DNA from: SIG710 sp045587665
GTDB taxonomy: Bacteria; Bacillota; Clostridia; Oscillospirales; CAG-272
Assembly: GCA_045587665.1 (NCBI GenBank)
Contig: JAZNCT010000088.1
Location: 15,275 to 79,274 of the forward strand
Reading direction: 5' to 3'
Length of the DNA: 64,000 nt
Below are positions 34,968 through 45,082 of this stretch, one piece after another. The notes under the pieces are model-generated. The model made no database searches. It was not told where the DNA came from and saw nothing but the letters and a program-made list of their open reading frames with translations. Both the position numbers and the translations under genes were made by a program. Position 1 is the stretch's first letter; every line of letters begins with the position of its first letter.

Positions 34968-37571
34968 ATGAAATCAAACGATTCAAAAAGATCCTCTTCT
35001 AAAAAGCCTTCGCTAAAGGTAAAAAAAGTAAACGATAAAAATAATCAAAAGAAAAAGGAAGCCGCGCCTCCAAGCTCAAAACAGCTGCTGCATCAGATAA
35101 TCCCTTACATTTTGGGAGTGGTAGCTTTTTTTCTCGCTCTCTGCTTCCTTCTCGTTAACGTTATGAGCAAACCGGATTCAATGGGCTTTATCGGAAAGCT
35201 CATCACAAATATTCTCCTCGGTTTTCTCGGCTTTGGCGCCTTTCTCATTCCAATTATTCTCTCATATCTGGCTTTTATCTGGAGAAAGAGCATTGATGCA
35301 GGGCAAACAGGATATAAGATATTCTTTTCATGTGCCTGTGTTTTGCTTGTTTCCTCTCTTATCCATGTTTTTGTGCTTCAGGGTGACCCAACCTATATTT
35401 GGAATCCCATAAGGCTTTGGCAAAACGGCTGTGCTCTTTCCGGCGGAGGTATTGTTGGCGGATATATCGGAAATCTGTTTTTCCTTGGTCTCCGCTTTAT
35501 CGGTTCTCTCATCGTTATAATCGCGGTTTTGGCAATAACAATTATGTTCCTTTTCGGAATGACCCCGGACAATATTATCCTCTACATTAAATACCGCGCA
35601 AAGCTACGCGCAGAAAAAAAAGAGCTTGCCGCAAGAAACGGCGAAGATCCCGTCTTTATCGACAAGCCCCGCTTTACCCCAAAAGAAGTTGAGACAGAAG
35701 AAGTGGTAAAGCCCACAGCCAACTCTCGCCGCAGAAAGCGTACCTTTGATGTTGAGATAGACCCCGACACAGAAACAGAGGCTACACCCGAGGATCTTGG
35801 TCTTGAGTTTATGGACAACCCCGAAAGCAAGGAGCTTTCGGTTGAACCTACTGCTCCTGCAGACACCGGTATTGAAAACGGTATTCTTGCAAAGATAGAC
35901 GAAAAAGAGCTTGACGATAGTCTTGATGCCCTGTTTGGCAATGCTGAAGGAGCACCGGCAAAGGAAACTGCCGCTATAACAGAGGAACTCCCCAAAAAGG
36001 CAGAATCCGATGATGATTTTCTTACGGTAACAACCGAAACTATCACTGATATAAAGCCCGAAAAGCCCTTTTACGGTGAACAGCTCCGCGCAGAGATATA
36101 TCCACCTATCTCGCTGCTTACCGAGGACAAAAGCGTGAAAAGTGAAAACTTTACCGCAGAGCTTCGTTCAACAGCCGAGAAGCTGCAGGAAACACTGCTC
36201 AGCTTTAACGTGCGAACAAAGATCGTTGGCTATTCAAGAGGACCAACTGTAACTCGCTATGAGCTCCAGCCCGAAGCAGGAACGAGGGTGCGCAGTATAT
36301 CAAACCTTGTTGATGATATAGCTCTCAACCTTGCGGCATCCGGGGGGGTCCGAATAGAAGCTCCGATCCCCGGTAAAAGTGCAGTTGGCATAGAGGTTCC
36401 AAACAAATCTCCCAGCACTGTTTATCTCAGAACAATTCTTGAAAGCCCCAAATTTTCCGAGAGCAAGAGCAAGGTTACAGCATGCCTTGGAGCAGACGTT
36501 GCGGGAAATCCGATAATTTTTGACATTTCAAAAATGCCTCACCTGCTTATCGCAGGTGCAACCGGAATGGGTAAATCTGTTTGTATCAACTGTCTTATCA
36601 TAAGCCTGCTTTATAAGGCTCTGCCAAAGGATGTTAAGCTTTTGCTCATCGACCCGAAAACAGTTGAATTCAAAATATACAAGGATATCCCACATCTTAT
36701 CGCCCCTATCGTTACCGAGCCTAAGAAGGCAGCCGGAGCTCTTATAAAAATGGTTGAAGAAATGGAACGCCGTTTTGCACTTATCGAAGAGGTTGGAGTG
36801 AGAGACCTCAAATCCTATAACGAGGTTACGGCAAACGACCCCGAACGTGAGCATCTGCCCCAGATAGTTATCATCATCGACGAGCTTGCAGACCTTATGA
36901 TGACAACACCGGATGATGTTGAAAACTCCATATGCCGTCTTGCTCAAAAGGCAAGAGCTGCGGGAATGCACATCATTATCGGTACCCAGAGACCCTCTGT
37001 TGATGTTATCACAGGTCTTATCAAGGCAAACGTACCTTCAAGAATCGCTTGCACAGTTGCCTCCCAGGTGGACTCACGAACAATTATTGATATTGCAGGT
37101 GCAGAAAAGCTTATGGGACGAGGCGATATGCTCTATGCTCCCGTTGGTGCTTCAAAGCCTCTGCGTGTTCAGGGTGCATTTGTAAGCGATAGCGAGGTTG
37201 AAGCTGTTTGCGAATACATCAAGACCAACACGGGCAAGGCAGAATATGACAGCAGTATCGTTGACGGCATTGAAGAAGCGGCCGCAAAGCTTGATTCTCC
37301 GAAGAAGGGCTCATCTTCTGCCGACATCGGAAGTGATGACGGCTCAGACCCAATGCTCCGTCCTGCCATAGAGCTTGCTATCGACTGCGGAAAAATATCC
37401 ACCTCTCTCATTCAGCGCAGGCTTTCTCTCGGCTACGGAAGAGCCGCAAAGCTGATCGACAAAATGGAACAGCTCGGTTACGTAGGCCCCCCGGAGGGTC
37501 AAAAGCCACGAGAAGTGCTCATAACAAAACAGATGTATATGGAAATGGTCGTTAACAACGATATTCAATAA
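34968..37571 (+). CDS. ftsK: DNA translocase FtsK/SpoIIIE
   Basis: 867 residues. Lys-rich N-terminus, four membrane helices (about 43-65, 76-104, 116-136, 170-197), an acidic linker to about 360 and the RecA-like motor with Walker A GATGMGKS (530-537), Walker B IVIIIDELADLMM and GTQRPSVDVITG. The C-terminal winged-helix gamma domain (SLIQRRLSLGYGRAAKLIDKMEQLGYV region) recognises oriented sequences on DNA. It pumps chromosomal DNA through the septum at division, and in spore formers into the forespore. RBS AAAGGA. Standard length. Confidence 0.96.
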   Translation: MKSNDSKRSSSKKPSLKVKKVNDKNNQKKKEAAPPSSKQLLHQIIPYILGVVAFFLALCFLLVNVMSKPDSMGFIGKLITNILLGFLGFGAFLIPIILSYLAFIWRKSIDAGQTGYKIFFSCACVLLVSSLIHVFVLQGDPTYIWNPIRLWQNGCALSGGGIVGGYIGNLFFLGLRFIGSLIVIIAVLAITIMFLFGMTPDNIILYIKYRAKLRAEKKELAARNGEDPVFIDKPRFTPKEVETEEVVKPTANSRRRKRTFDVEIDPDTETEATPEDLGLEFMDNPESKELSVEPTAPADTGIENGILAKIDEKELDDSLDALFGNAEGAPAKETAAITEELPKKAESDDDFLTVTTETITDIKPEKPFYGEQLRAEIYPPISLLTEDKSVKSENFTAELRSTAEKLQETLLSFNVRTKIVGYSRGPTVTRYELQPEAGTRVRSISNLVDDIALNLAASGGVRIEAPIPGKSAVGIEVPNKSPSTVYLRTILESPKFSESKSKVTACLGADVAGNPIIFDISKMPHLLIAGATGMGKSVCINCLIISLLYKALPKDVKLLLIDPKTVEFKIYKDIPHLIAPIVTEPKKAAGALIKMVEEMERRFALIEEVGVRDLKSYNEVTANDPEREHLPQIVIIIDELADLMMTTPDDVENSICRLAQKARAAGMHIIIGTQRPSVDVITGLIKANVPSRIACTVASQVDSRTIIDIAGAEKLMGRGDMLYAPVGASKPLRVQGAFVSDSEVEAVCEYIKTNTGKAEYDSSIVDGIEEAAAKLDSPKKGSSSADIGSDDGSDPMLRPAIELAIDCGKISTSLIQRRLSLGYGRAAKLIDKMEQLGYVGPPEGQKPREVLITKQMYMEMVVNNDIQ

Positions 37572-37588
37572 TTTTTTGAGGAATATTT

Positions 37589-38266
37589 ATGGGAAAGTTT
37601 ATTGTTATAGACGGTCTTGACGGATCAGGGAAGGGAACACAATCTGAAATATTAAAGTCAGCTCTTGAGAAAAAAGGCTACAAGGTCAGGCTTCTTTCCT
37701 TTCCGATGTATGAATGTGAAAGCAGCAGTCTTGTTCGTCTTTATCTTGGCGGTGCGCTTGGATCCGATCCTTCCGAAACAAATGCCTATGCGGCATCATC
37801 ATTTTTTGCGGCAGACAGATATGTGAGCTACCGCACAGATTGGAAAAAGGATATAAATGACCCTGAAACAATAGTTATTGCCAACCGATTTACAACGGCA
37901 AATGCTGTTCATCAGCTTTCAAAAATGCCAAGGGAGGAATGGGATGCCTTTCTTGATTGGCTTTGGGATTATGAATATAACAAGCTGGGTGTTCCTTCTC
38001 CCGACCTTGTATTATATCTTGAAATGACTCCCGAAATATCTATGGCACTGGTAAGCCGCCGTTCAGAGCAGACAGGCCGACAAAAGGATATTCACGAGCT
38101 TGACCCGGATCATCTTAAAAACAGCTATGCGGCGGCAATATATTCCTCAGAGAAGCTGGGCTGGCAGCGCATTTGCTGCTATGAGAACAGCGAGCCTCTC
38201 TCCATAGATAATATATCAAAAATGATAGCCGAAAAAGTGCATAATATTCTCGGCATTGATTTATAA
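37589..38266 (+). CDS. tmk: thymidylate kinase-like dTMP kinase
   Basis: 225 residues. P-loop GLDGSGKGT (9-17), DRY-type segment AADRYVSYRTDW and the PDLVLYLEMTPE strand followed by RRSEQTGRQKDIHE, a lid with Arg residues. The DRYxxS region and the insertion around LDWLWDYEYNKLGVPSPD resemble the divergent thymidylate kinases of clostridia. It phosphorylates dTMP to dTDP. Seventeen bases after ftsK, RBS GAGG. A second tmk elsewhere cannot be excluded, so the gene symbol is by family. Confidence 0.85.
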   Translation: MGKFIVIDGLDGSGKGTQSEILKSALEKKGYKVRLLSFPMYECESSSLVRLYLGGALGSDPSETNAYAASSFFAADRYVSYRTDWKKDINDPETIVIANRFTTANAVHQLSKMPREEWDAFLDWLWDYEYNKLGVPSPDLVLYLEMTPEISMALVSRRSEQTGRQKDIHELDPDHLKNSYAAAIYSSEKLGWQRICCYENSEPLSIDNISKMIAEKVHNILGIDL

Positions 38267-38289
38267 TATTTCAAGAGGAGTGAACGCAA

Positions 38290-39183
38290 ATGACCAAAAA
38301 AATTTTTTGTGTGCTTCTTGCCGCACTTTTATCTCTTTGCGCCTTTGTTTCATGTGAAACATCTGAGGGTGATAGCCAGGACTCAAATGGCGAAAATACC
38401 TCAGGGATCGGAGACCAGGCGCAGCTGCCGCTTATTTCAGAGCTTGATATAACCTTTTCGGGTAATAAAATATCCGCAAGCCAAAGCAGCTCCGCTATTG
38501 AGATAAATGAAAACGTGCTGACAATAAAGTCCGGCGGAAAATATACCCTCACCGGAGATCTTGATGGCGGAAGGATCATAGTAAATGCCCCAAAAACAGA
38601 AAAGGTGGAGCTTATTCTTTTCGGAATAAACATCAGCTGCTCTGATAATGCTCCTATATATGTGAAAAGCTGTGACAAGGTAAAGATCATTCTTGAAAAA
38701 GGCACGGTAAACACTCTCACTGACGGAGTCAAATATGATCTCCCCTCAGGTGAGGATAAGCCGAATGCCTGCTTATACAGCTCCGAGGATATTGATATTG
38801 AAGGAGAAGGCACACTCATAGTAAATGCAAACTACAACAACGGCATAGCTTCTAAAAACGATATTGATATTGAGAGCGGAAGAATTGAAATAAGTGCCAA
38901 AAACAACGCTATAAAGGGAAGGGACAGCGTAAGCATCCTGGGAGGGGAGGTCATAATAACCGCCTCCGACGACGGTATTAAATCCGACAACGAAGAGGAT
39001 ACTTCAAAGGGCTATATAAGCATAGAAGGCGGAAAAATTGAGATAAGTGCCGCTGACGACGCCATACAAGCCTGCAGTTCTGTCAGCCTGACAGGAGGCA
39101 CTGTGATAACAACCGCTGAGGGAAAGGCAATAAACTGCGACGGAAATATAACCCTTTCTGAAGGCGTTTTAACAGAAAACTAA
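38290..39183 (+). CDS. DUF4353 carbohydrate-binding lipoprotein
   Basis: 297 residues. Signal peptide with lipobox-like AFVSC at about residue 20-22, so probably a lipoprotein on the outer face. The rest matches the DUF4353 beta-helix (Cthe_2159 type): YTLTGDLDGGRIIVNA, VELILFGINISCSDNAPIYV, then repeating rungs such as GGEVIITASDDGIKSDN and GGKIEISAADDAIQA with regularly placed Asp that could bind calcium. The known member binds cellulose and pectin-like polymers. Shorter than many members because it ends soon after the last rung. RBS AGAGGAG. Confidence 0.82.
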   Translation: MTKKIFCVLLAALLSLCAFVSCETSEGDSQDSNGENTSGIGDQAQLPLISELDITFSGNKISASQSSSAIEINENVLTIKSGGKYTLTGDLDGGRIIVNAPKTEKVELILFGINISCSDNAPIYVKSCDKVKIILEKGTVNTLTDGVKYDLPSGEDKPNACLYSSEDIDIEGEGTLIVNANYNNGIASKNDIDIESGRIEISAKNNAIKGRDSVSILGGEVIITASDDGIKSDNEEDTSKGYISIEGGKIEISAADDAIQACSSVSLTGGTVITTAEGKAINCDGNITLSEGVLTEN

Positions 39184-39199
39184 AAGAAAAGGAGCTCTT

Positions 39200-39445
39200 A
39201 TGATAAAGGATCCTATTATAAAAATATTTGTCGTTTCAAGGCGGCTCTGGCGTGAAATCAAAAAACCCGTTATCAGAACCAGACTGGCTGGTAAATTTTC
39301 GATTCTTCAGAGCAGAGAAGCCTCGGAAAGCAACGAAAAAAAAGCGGTTTTCCACACGACCTTTGACCTTTCTATTGCAAAAATTCTCGTTTTTTTCATT
39401 GCTTTTAAGATGATCTATCGCTTTCTTAAACTGATCTTTGATTAA
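39200..39445 (+). CDS. small membrane-associated protein, unknown
   Basis: 81 residues with GGAG five bases before the ATG and a terminator right after the stop, so it is likely translated. The first half is basic; the last 24 residues (IAKILVFFIAFKMIYRFLK within them) are hydrophobic with scattered Lys/Arg and could be a membrane helix. No family recognised. Seventeen bases after the DUF4353 gene, probably co-transcribed. Confidence 0.6.
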   Translation: MIKDPIIKIFVVSRRLWREIKKPVIRTRLAGKFSILQSREASESNEKKAVFHTTFDLSIAKILVFFIAFKMIYRFLKLIFD

Positions 39446-39484
39446 AAAAACGTCCTTTAGCTTCATAGCTAAAGGACGTTTTTT
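39445..39484. terminator. terminator between the small protein and ygiQ
   Basis: A perfect stem (aaaaaacgtcctttagct / agctaaaggacgtttttt) with loop TCAT, usable from both sides. Confidence 0.92.
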
Positions 39485-41408
39485 ATCTTTTCTTTTTTTG
39501 TTTTGTTTTTTTACCTTTTGTGCCGCCCGGGCTTGCCGTTTTTTGCTTTCCCTTATAATTCCTTTGGGTCAGATCCTTTTTCGGCGGCTTTATCAAACAC
39601 TCCTGTCCAAAGCCAATAAGTTCCTCCCGGCCTGCTTTTTTAAGTGCCTCTGCAACAAGAGCCGCATTTTCCGGCCTTGAATACTGAAGCAGAGCCCTTT
39701 GAAGCTGTTTTTCGTGATAATCGGTGGTTACATAAACCTTTTTGCCGTCAAGAGGATTTATGCCGGTATAGTACATTACTGTTGAAGCAGTTCCCGGTGT
39801 TGGATAGTAGTCTTGCACCTGTTCGGGAGAATAACCGTCTTTCTTTAAACAGCGCGCAAGAGAAATAGCATCTTCAAGACGTGAGCCTGGATGACTTGAC
39901 ATAAGATAGGGCACGATATACTGCTCTTTGCCAAAACTCTTTGTAAGCTCAAAATATCTCTTTTTAAACCTTTCATATACCTCAAAATCAGGCTTGCCCA
40001 TTTGCCGAAGAACCGCCGAGGAGCAATGCTCCGGGGCAACCTTCAACTGACCGCTGACGTTGTCTCGCACCAGTTTTTTGAAAAAGCTCTCGTCCTTATC
40101 TGCCATAACATAGTCAAACCTTATACCCGATCTTATAAACACCTTTTTAATTCCGGGCACAGCCTCAACCTGCTCGATAAGACTGATATACTCGGAGTGA
40201 TCTACCTTCAGATTTTTGCATGGGGTTGGTGCCAGGCATTTTCTCTCGGCACAAACACCGCTCTGAAGCTGTTTATCGCAAGCAGGATAGCGGAAATTTG
40301 CCGTTGGACCGCCAATATCATGTATATATCCTTTAAAATCCGGCAGTCTCGTTATGATCTCGGCTTCTCTCACAACGCTCTCGATACTGCGGGAGCGGAG
40401 TGTTCTGCCCTGATGAAAGGCAAGTGCACAAAAATTACAGGCACCAAAGCAGCCTCTGTTGTGAGTTATCGAAAATTTAACCTCGGCTATTGCCGGAACT
40501 CCGCCGTCCTTTTCATATGAAGGATGATATCCCCTCATATAGGGCAGGGCATAGATTCTGTCAAGCTCCTCACGTTCAAGGGGCGGCATTGGCGGATTCT
40601 GCACCAGCATCTTGCCGTCATATATCTCGCAGATAGCCTTTCCGTTTATCGAATCCTGATTTTTATACTGCACGCCAAATGCCTTTGCATATTTCTGCTT
40701 GTCTTCCTTCAGTTCATTATAATCAAATGTTGCCGCCACGGGAAAGTGTATCTTTTCATCCTTTTTGCAAAGATACACCGTTCCTCTAACGTCTCTTATT
40801 TTTTTTACAGGCACACCCTTTGAAAGCAATGCGGAGATGCGAAGCAATATATTTTCTCCCATTCCGTAAGTGAGAATATCAGCACGGGAATCTACGAGAA
40901 TAGATCTGCGCACCTTGTTATCCCAATAATCGTAATGGGCAAAGCGGCGAAGCGACGCTTCAAGACCGCCGATGATTATCGGTATATCTCCGTATGCTTC
41001 CCTTATCCTGTTGCAATATACTATAGTTGCTCTATCGGGTCGTGCACCCATTTTGCCGCCTGCCGAATAATAGTCGTATGAACGCTTTTTCTTTGCGGCG
41101 GTATAGTGGGCAACCATAGAGTCTATATTTCCTGCCGTTACAAGAAAGCCAAGGCGGGGTCTGCCATATATCTTAAAGCCCTCACAGCTTTTATAATCGG
41201 GCTGAGAAAGAATTGCCACTCTGTAGCCTGCATCCTCAAGAACTCTCGATATTATCGAAACGCCAAATGAAGGGTGGTCTACATAAGCGTCTCCCGTCAC
41301 ATAAACAAAATCGGGTGCATCCCAGCCTCTTTCGTCCATTTCCTTCCTGCTAAGGGGAAGAAAACTCATTCCTTCCTCGGGGAAAGGCTTTTTTTCTTTA
41401 TTCTTCAT
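39483..41408 (-). CDS. YgiQ family radical SAM protein
   Basis: 641 residues. N-terminal B12-binding-like region, then the radical SAM motif Cys320-x3-Cys324-x2-Cys327 (THNRGCFGACNFCALAFHQG) and a long conserved C-terminal half (HPGSRLEDAISLARCLK, EQVQDYYPTPGTASTVMYYTG). The last 30 residues are Lys-rich and disordered. This is the UPF0313/YgiQ family, widely conserved, with no established substrate. Third gene of the unit with the two ABC exporter genes, 25 bases after them. Confidence 0.92.
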   Translation of the reverse strand: MKNKEKKPFPEEGMSFLPLSRKEMDERGWDAPDFVYVTGDAYVDHPSFGVSIISRVLEDAGYRVAILSQPDYKSCEGFKIYGRPRLGFLVTAGNIDSMVAHYTAAKKKRSYDYYSAGGKMGARPDRATIVYCNRIREAYGDIPIIIGGLEASLRRFAHYDYWDNKVRRSILVDSRADILTYGMGENILLRISALLSKGVPVKKIRDVRGTVYLCKKDEKIHFPVAATFDYNELKEDKQKYAKAFGVQYKNQDSINGKAICEIYDGKMLVQNPPMPPLEREELDRIYALPYMRGYHPSYEKDGGVPAIAEVKFSITHNRGCFGACNFCALAFHQGRTLRSRSIESVVREAEIITRLPDFKGYIHDIGGPTANFRYPACDKQLQSGVCAERKCLAPTPCKNLKVDHSEYISLIEQVEAVPGIKKVFIRSGIRFDYVMADKDESFFKKLVRDNVSGQLKVAPEHCSSAVLRQMGKPDFEVYERFKKRYFELTKSFGKEQYIVPYLMSSHPGSRLEDAISLARCLKKDGYSPEQVQDYYPTPGTASTVMYYTGINPLDGKKVYVTTDYHEKQLQRALLQYSRPENAALVAEALKKAGREELIGFGQECLIKPPKKDLTQRNYKGKQKTASPGGTKGKKTKQKKKR

Positions 41409-41433
41409 TTTATTTCCTTAAATTTTTTTGCTT

Positions 41434-43218
41434 TTATATACTTTCAAACTGGCTGTTATAAAGCTGAGCATAAAAGCCGTTTTTTGCCAGAAGCGACCTA
41501 TGGTCTCCCTTTTCAATAACATTTCCGTCCTTCATAACAAGGATCATATCAGCCTCTCTTATAGTTGAAAGACGATGGGCAACTATAAAGCTGGTCCTGC
41601 CCCTCATCATCTTTAAAAATGCCTTTTGTATCCTCGTTTCGGTTCTGGTGTCAATAGAGGAGGTTGCCTCGTCAAGAATAAGCATTGGCGGCAGACAAAG
41701 CATAACTCTCGCAATGCACAAAAGCTGCTTCTGCCCTTGTGAAAGGCCTCCTCCGTCCTCTCCGAGAACAGTACTATATCCATCGGGCAGTCTGCGTATA
41801 AAGCTATGAGCATGGGCAGCCTTTGCCGCCTCTACCATTTCTTCATCCGAAGCATCAGGCTTTCCCATTTTTATATTTTCCGCAACCGTTCCACAGGCAA
41901 GCCAGGTGTCCTGAAGTACCATTCCAAAGGAGGAGCGCAGATCAGCCCGTGTAACGTCTCTTATGTCCACTCCGTCTATCTTTATAGAGCCTTTTTTAAC
42001 ATCATAAAAACGCATAAGAAGATTGATGAGCGTCGTTTTTCCGCAGCCTGTCGGACCAACTATGGCAACTCTTTGTCCGCGCTCAACAGAAAGGCTAAGA
42101 TCCTCTATAAGCTTTTGGCTCTCTGAATATGAAAAACTCACTCCGCTAAAGGATACATCCCCTCGGGGTGACCTCATCTCTACAGCATCCGCGCTGTCCT
42201 GAGTTTGAGCCTCTTCTTCTATAAATTCAAAAATTCTTCCTGCGCAGGCAAGGGAATTCTGAAGCTCACTGATAACTCCCGATATTTCATTAAAGGGCTT
42301 TGTATACTGATTTGCATAGCTTAAAAACACAGAAAGAGTTCCAACACTCATTCCCCCAAATCCGGGTATCACTCCAATTACAGAAAGTGCGCCAAAGCAT
42401 CCAACTGCGGCATAGACCATGCTGTTTACAAATCTTGTGCATGGATTTACAAGCGAAGAAAAAAATGTTGCTTTAAGAGAGCAGTCTATAAGCTTGTCGT
42501 CTATCTCATTATAGCTCCGCATCAGCTCATCCTCTCTTCCAAAGGCCTTTACGACCTTTGCCGAGCCTATTGCCTCGTCTATGAGAGCTGTCTGCTCTCC
42601 ACGTTTTTCTGATTGAAGCTTAAACATATCCCTTGTATGCTCTGCCACAAATTTTGCAACAAAAAGAGATAGGGGGGTGAGCACCACAACTATCAGCGCA
42701 ATTATAGGGCTCAGCGCAAACATAAATACCAGCGTTCCCAGAATAGTAAGCAGACCTGTGAAGAACTGTGTAAAGCCCATAAGCAGTCCGTCTGCAAAAA
42801 TATCAACATCATTTATTATGCGGCTCACTATCTCACCCGTGGGCCTGCTGTCGAGATATGAAAGAGGGAGCTTTTGCAGCTTTTCAAAAGCCGCTCTCCT
42901 TACATCTCTGATAACCTCAAAAGTTATCTTATTGTTTATTGTGCTTATTATCCAAGTAAGCACCGCACCCAAAACAACGCAAATTCCACCTCTGAAAAGC
43001 AGGGGAATAATTGCATCAAAATCAACTCTGCCGGCAGAAATTATACAGTCGACAGCCTCTCCTATAACTATCGGCAGATAAAGCGTCAAAACAACGCTAA
43101 GCGCCGAAAGTGCTATAGAAACAAGGGTGAGAAAAGCATAGGGCTTTAGAAATTTTATAACAAGAGGAAGAACAGCTCTTTTCTCTTGTGGCTTCAGATC
43201 GCCTTTTCTCATCATCAC
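41434..43218 (-). CDS. ABC exporter half, catalytically intact subunit
   Basis: 594 residues: six membrane helices (to about 330) and an ATPase domain. Walker A GPTGCGKT, signature LSQGQ (the usual LSGGQ with Gln in place of Gly), Walker B LILDEATSSID with the catalytic Glu, and H-loop AHRLS. It overlaps the neighbouring exporter gene by four bases (ATGA), the usual arrangement of a heterodimer. Such pairs export drugs, lipids or peptides; the substrate is not evident. The intact Glu suggests this subunit supplies the active Walker B. Confidence 0.92.
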   Translation of the reverse strand: MMMRKGDLKPQEKRAVLPLVIKFLKPYAFLTLVSIALSALSVVLTLYLPIVIGEAVDCIISAGRVDFDAIIPLLFRGGICVVLGAVLTWIISTINNKITFEVIRDVRRAAFEKLQKLPLSYLDSRPTGEIVSRIINDVDIFADGLLMGFTQFFTGLLTILGTLVFMFALSPIIALIVVVLTPLSLFVAKFVAEHTRDMFKLQSEKRGEQTALIDEAIGSAKVVKAFGREDELMRSYNEIDDKLIDCSLKATFFSSLVNPCTRFVNSMVYAAVGCFGALSVIGVIPGFGGMSVGTLSVFLSYANQYTKPFNEISGVISELQNSLACAGRIFEFIEEEAQTQDSADAVEMRSPRGDVSFSGVSFSYSESQKLIEDLSLSVERGQRVAIVGPTGCGKTTLINLLMRFYDVKKGSIKIDGVDIRDVTRADLRSSFGMVLQDTWLACGTVAENIKMGKPDASDEEMVEAAKAAHAHSFIRRLPDGYSTVLGEDGGGLSQGQKQLLCIARVMLCLPPMLILDEATSSIDTRTETRIQKAFLKMMRGRTSFIVAHRLSTIREADMILVMKDGNVIEKGDHRSLLAKNGFYAQLYNSQFESI

Positions 43219-44930
43219 TCACCCTCCTTTTTAAACTGCGATTCGTGTATCTCGGCATAAACAGGGCAAGTTTTCATCAGCTCATCATGCTTTCCGAGTC
43301 CAACCTGCTTTCCGTCGTCAAGAACCACTATCCTGTCTGCATTTCTAAGGGATGAGGTTCGCTGAGAAACAATAAATACAGTTGGGTCATAGTCAAGGGA
43401 CGCTATGGCACGCCTGAGAGAAGCGTCTGTTGAAAAATCAAGTGCGCTTGAGCTGTCGTCGAGAATGAGAACATCAGGGCGACGAACAAGCGCTCTTGCT
43501 ATTGTCAGCCTCTGCCGCTGTCCTCCCGAAAAGTTTCTTCCCCCATTTTCGGCAGGGGCATCAAGCCCGCCTTCCTTTTCCATTACAAAATCAAAAGACT
43601 GCGAAGCCTCAAGAGCCTCGTTTATCTCTTTCTCTGTGGCATTTTCATTGCCCCAAAGCAGATTTTCTTTTATAGTACCTCTGAAAAGGACGGCCTTCTG
43701 CGGCACGATTCCAATTCTTCCTCGCAAATTTTCTGTGTCCAGTTCCTTTATATCAGTGCCATCAATTTTAATAATGCCGCCATCTGCATCATAGAATCTT
43801 GGAATAAGGTTCACAAGTGAGCTTTTACCGGAGCCTGTTCCACCGATTATCCCGATAGTTTCTCCCTTTTTCGCTTCAAAGCTGATATTCTCAAGAGTTG
43901 GCTCAGATGCTCCCGCATATGTGAGAGAAACGTTTTCAAAGCTTATTTCACCTATATGGGATATCTTCTTTTCTCCGTTTTTCATAGAGCTTTGCAGCAA
44001 GAATATATTCTCCATTCTGTGCTCTGAGGCAACGCTCTTTGTTATGGTAATTATAAGATTTGCAAACTTAACAAGCTCTATAAGTATCTGAGACATATAG
44101 TTATAAAGCGCAATTACCTCTCCCTGAGTGAGAACTCCGCTATCTACTTTTATTGCCCCTATATAGATAAGAATGAGGATAGCAAAGTTTATCAGCACAT
44201 ATGTGAGAGGGTTCATAAGCGCAGATATCCTGCCAACTCTCTCCTGCTCAAAGGAAAGTGCCTCTGTGCCCAGAGAAAATCTCTCCTTTTCGCTCTCCTC
44301 TCGTCTGAAAGCCCTGATAACTCTCACACCTGTAAGATTTTCTCTCACCTGCAAGAGAACACCCTCAAGCTTTTGCTGAACCTTTTTATAAAGAGGTATG
44401 CAAAAAAGCATTATTCCAAAAACAACCACACTCAGCGCAGGAATAACCGCTGCAAAGGCCAGTGCACTCTCGGTGTTGATTGTAAAGGCCATTATCATTG
44501 CGCCCAGAACTATAAATGGAGAGCGCATAAAAAGTCGTAGGGTCAGGTTTATACCGTTCTGAACCTGGTTTGCATCGCCTGTTATTCTTGTAATAAGAGT
44601 GGATGTGCCGGCGCTGTCAAGCTCGCTGAAGGAAAGCGACTGGATATGGGAAAGGAGATCTCTTTTCATACCGGAGGTTATTCTGACAGCAGCCTTTGCA
44701 GAAAAATATTGTGCTATCACAGTGCTTGTAAGACCAAGAACACCAAGAAGAACAAGCACAAAGGACATTTTTATTATATATCCGCTGTTGCCATTGGCAA
44801 TGCCCGTGTCTATTATCTGCTTCATTACAAGAGGTACGCCAAGCTCGAAGGAAGCTTCAAAAAGCTTAAAAAGCGGGCCGCAGGCAACCTCTTTCTTATA
44901 TTTTTTTGCGTGTTTTATAAGATGCTTCAA
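43215..44930 (-). CDS. ABC exporter half, degenerate-site subunit
   Basis: 571 residues, TTG start. Six helices and an ATPase domain with Walker A GGTGSGKS, an intact signature FSGGQRQ and Walker B LILDDSSSALD. The residue after the Walker B Asp is Asp, not the catalytic Glu, and the H-loop His is Gln (VSQRTSS), both hallmarks of the degenerate site in heterodimeric exporters such as TM287/288. Together with the partner it forms one competent and one degenerate nucleotide site. Confidence 0.92.
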   Translation of the reverse strand: MKHLIKHAKKYKKEVACGPLFKLFEASFELGVPLVMKQIIDTGIANGNSGYIIKMSFVLVLLGVLGLTSTVIAQYFSAKAAVRITSGMKRDLLSHIQSLSFSELDSAGTSTLITRITGDANQVQNGINLTLRLFMRSPFIVLGAMIMAFTINTESALAFAAVIPALSVVVFGIMLFCIPLYKKVQQKLEGVLLQVRENLTGVRVIRAFRREESEKERFSLGTEALSFEQERVGRISALMNPLTYVLINFAILILIYIGAIKVDSGVLTQGEVIALYNYMSQILIELVKFANLIITITKSVASEHRMENIFLLQSSMKNGEKKISHIGEISFENVSLTYAGASEPTLENISFEAKKGETIGIIGGTGSGKSSLVNLIPRFYDADGGIIKIDGTDIKELDTENLRGRIGIVPQKAVLFRGTIKENLLWGNENATEKEINEALEASQSFDFVMEKEGGLDAPAENGGRNFSGGQRQRLTIARALVRRPDVLILDDSSSALDFSTDASLRRAIASLDYDPTVFIVSQRTSSLRNADRIVVLDDGKQVGLGKHDELMKTCPVYAEIHESQFKKEGE

Positions 44931-44969
44931 CCTTATGTCGTCCTTTCAGAAGTAAAAAATATTATTATT

Positions 44970-44998
44970 ATTTTAACACAAAAATCCTGCTTTGTACA
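44970..44998 (-). promoter_or_regulatory. promoter of the ABC exporter-ygiQ unit
   Basis: Minus strand: TGTACA, 17 bases, TAAAAT. The -35 has four of six consensus bases. Confidence 0.55.
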
Positions 44999-45026
44999 GA
45001 GATTTTTTATTTTTATCTCATATATG

Positions 45027-45055
45027 TTGCTTTTTCTGTGAATTCTGTGTATAAT
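45027..45055 (+). promoter_or_regulatory. promoter of the PQ-loop-like fragment
   Basis: TTGCTT, 17 bases, TATAAT, 28 bases before the TTG start at 45083. Confidence 0.7.
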
Positions 45056-45082
45056 TGTAAAAAAAATCATAGGAGAATTAAA

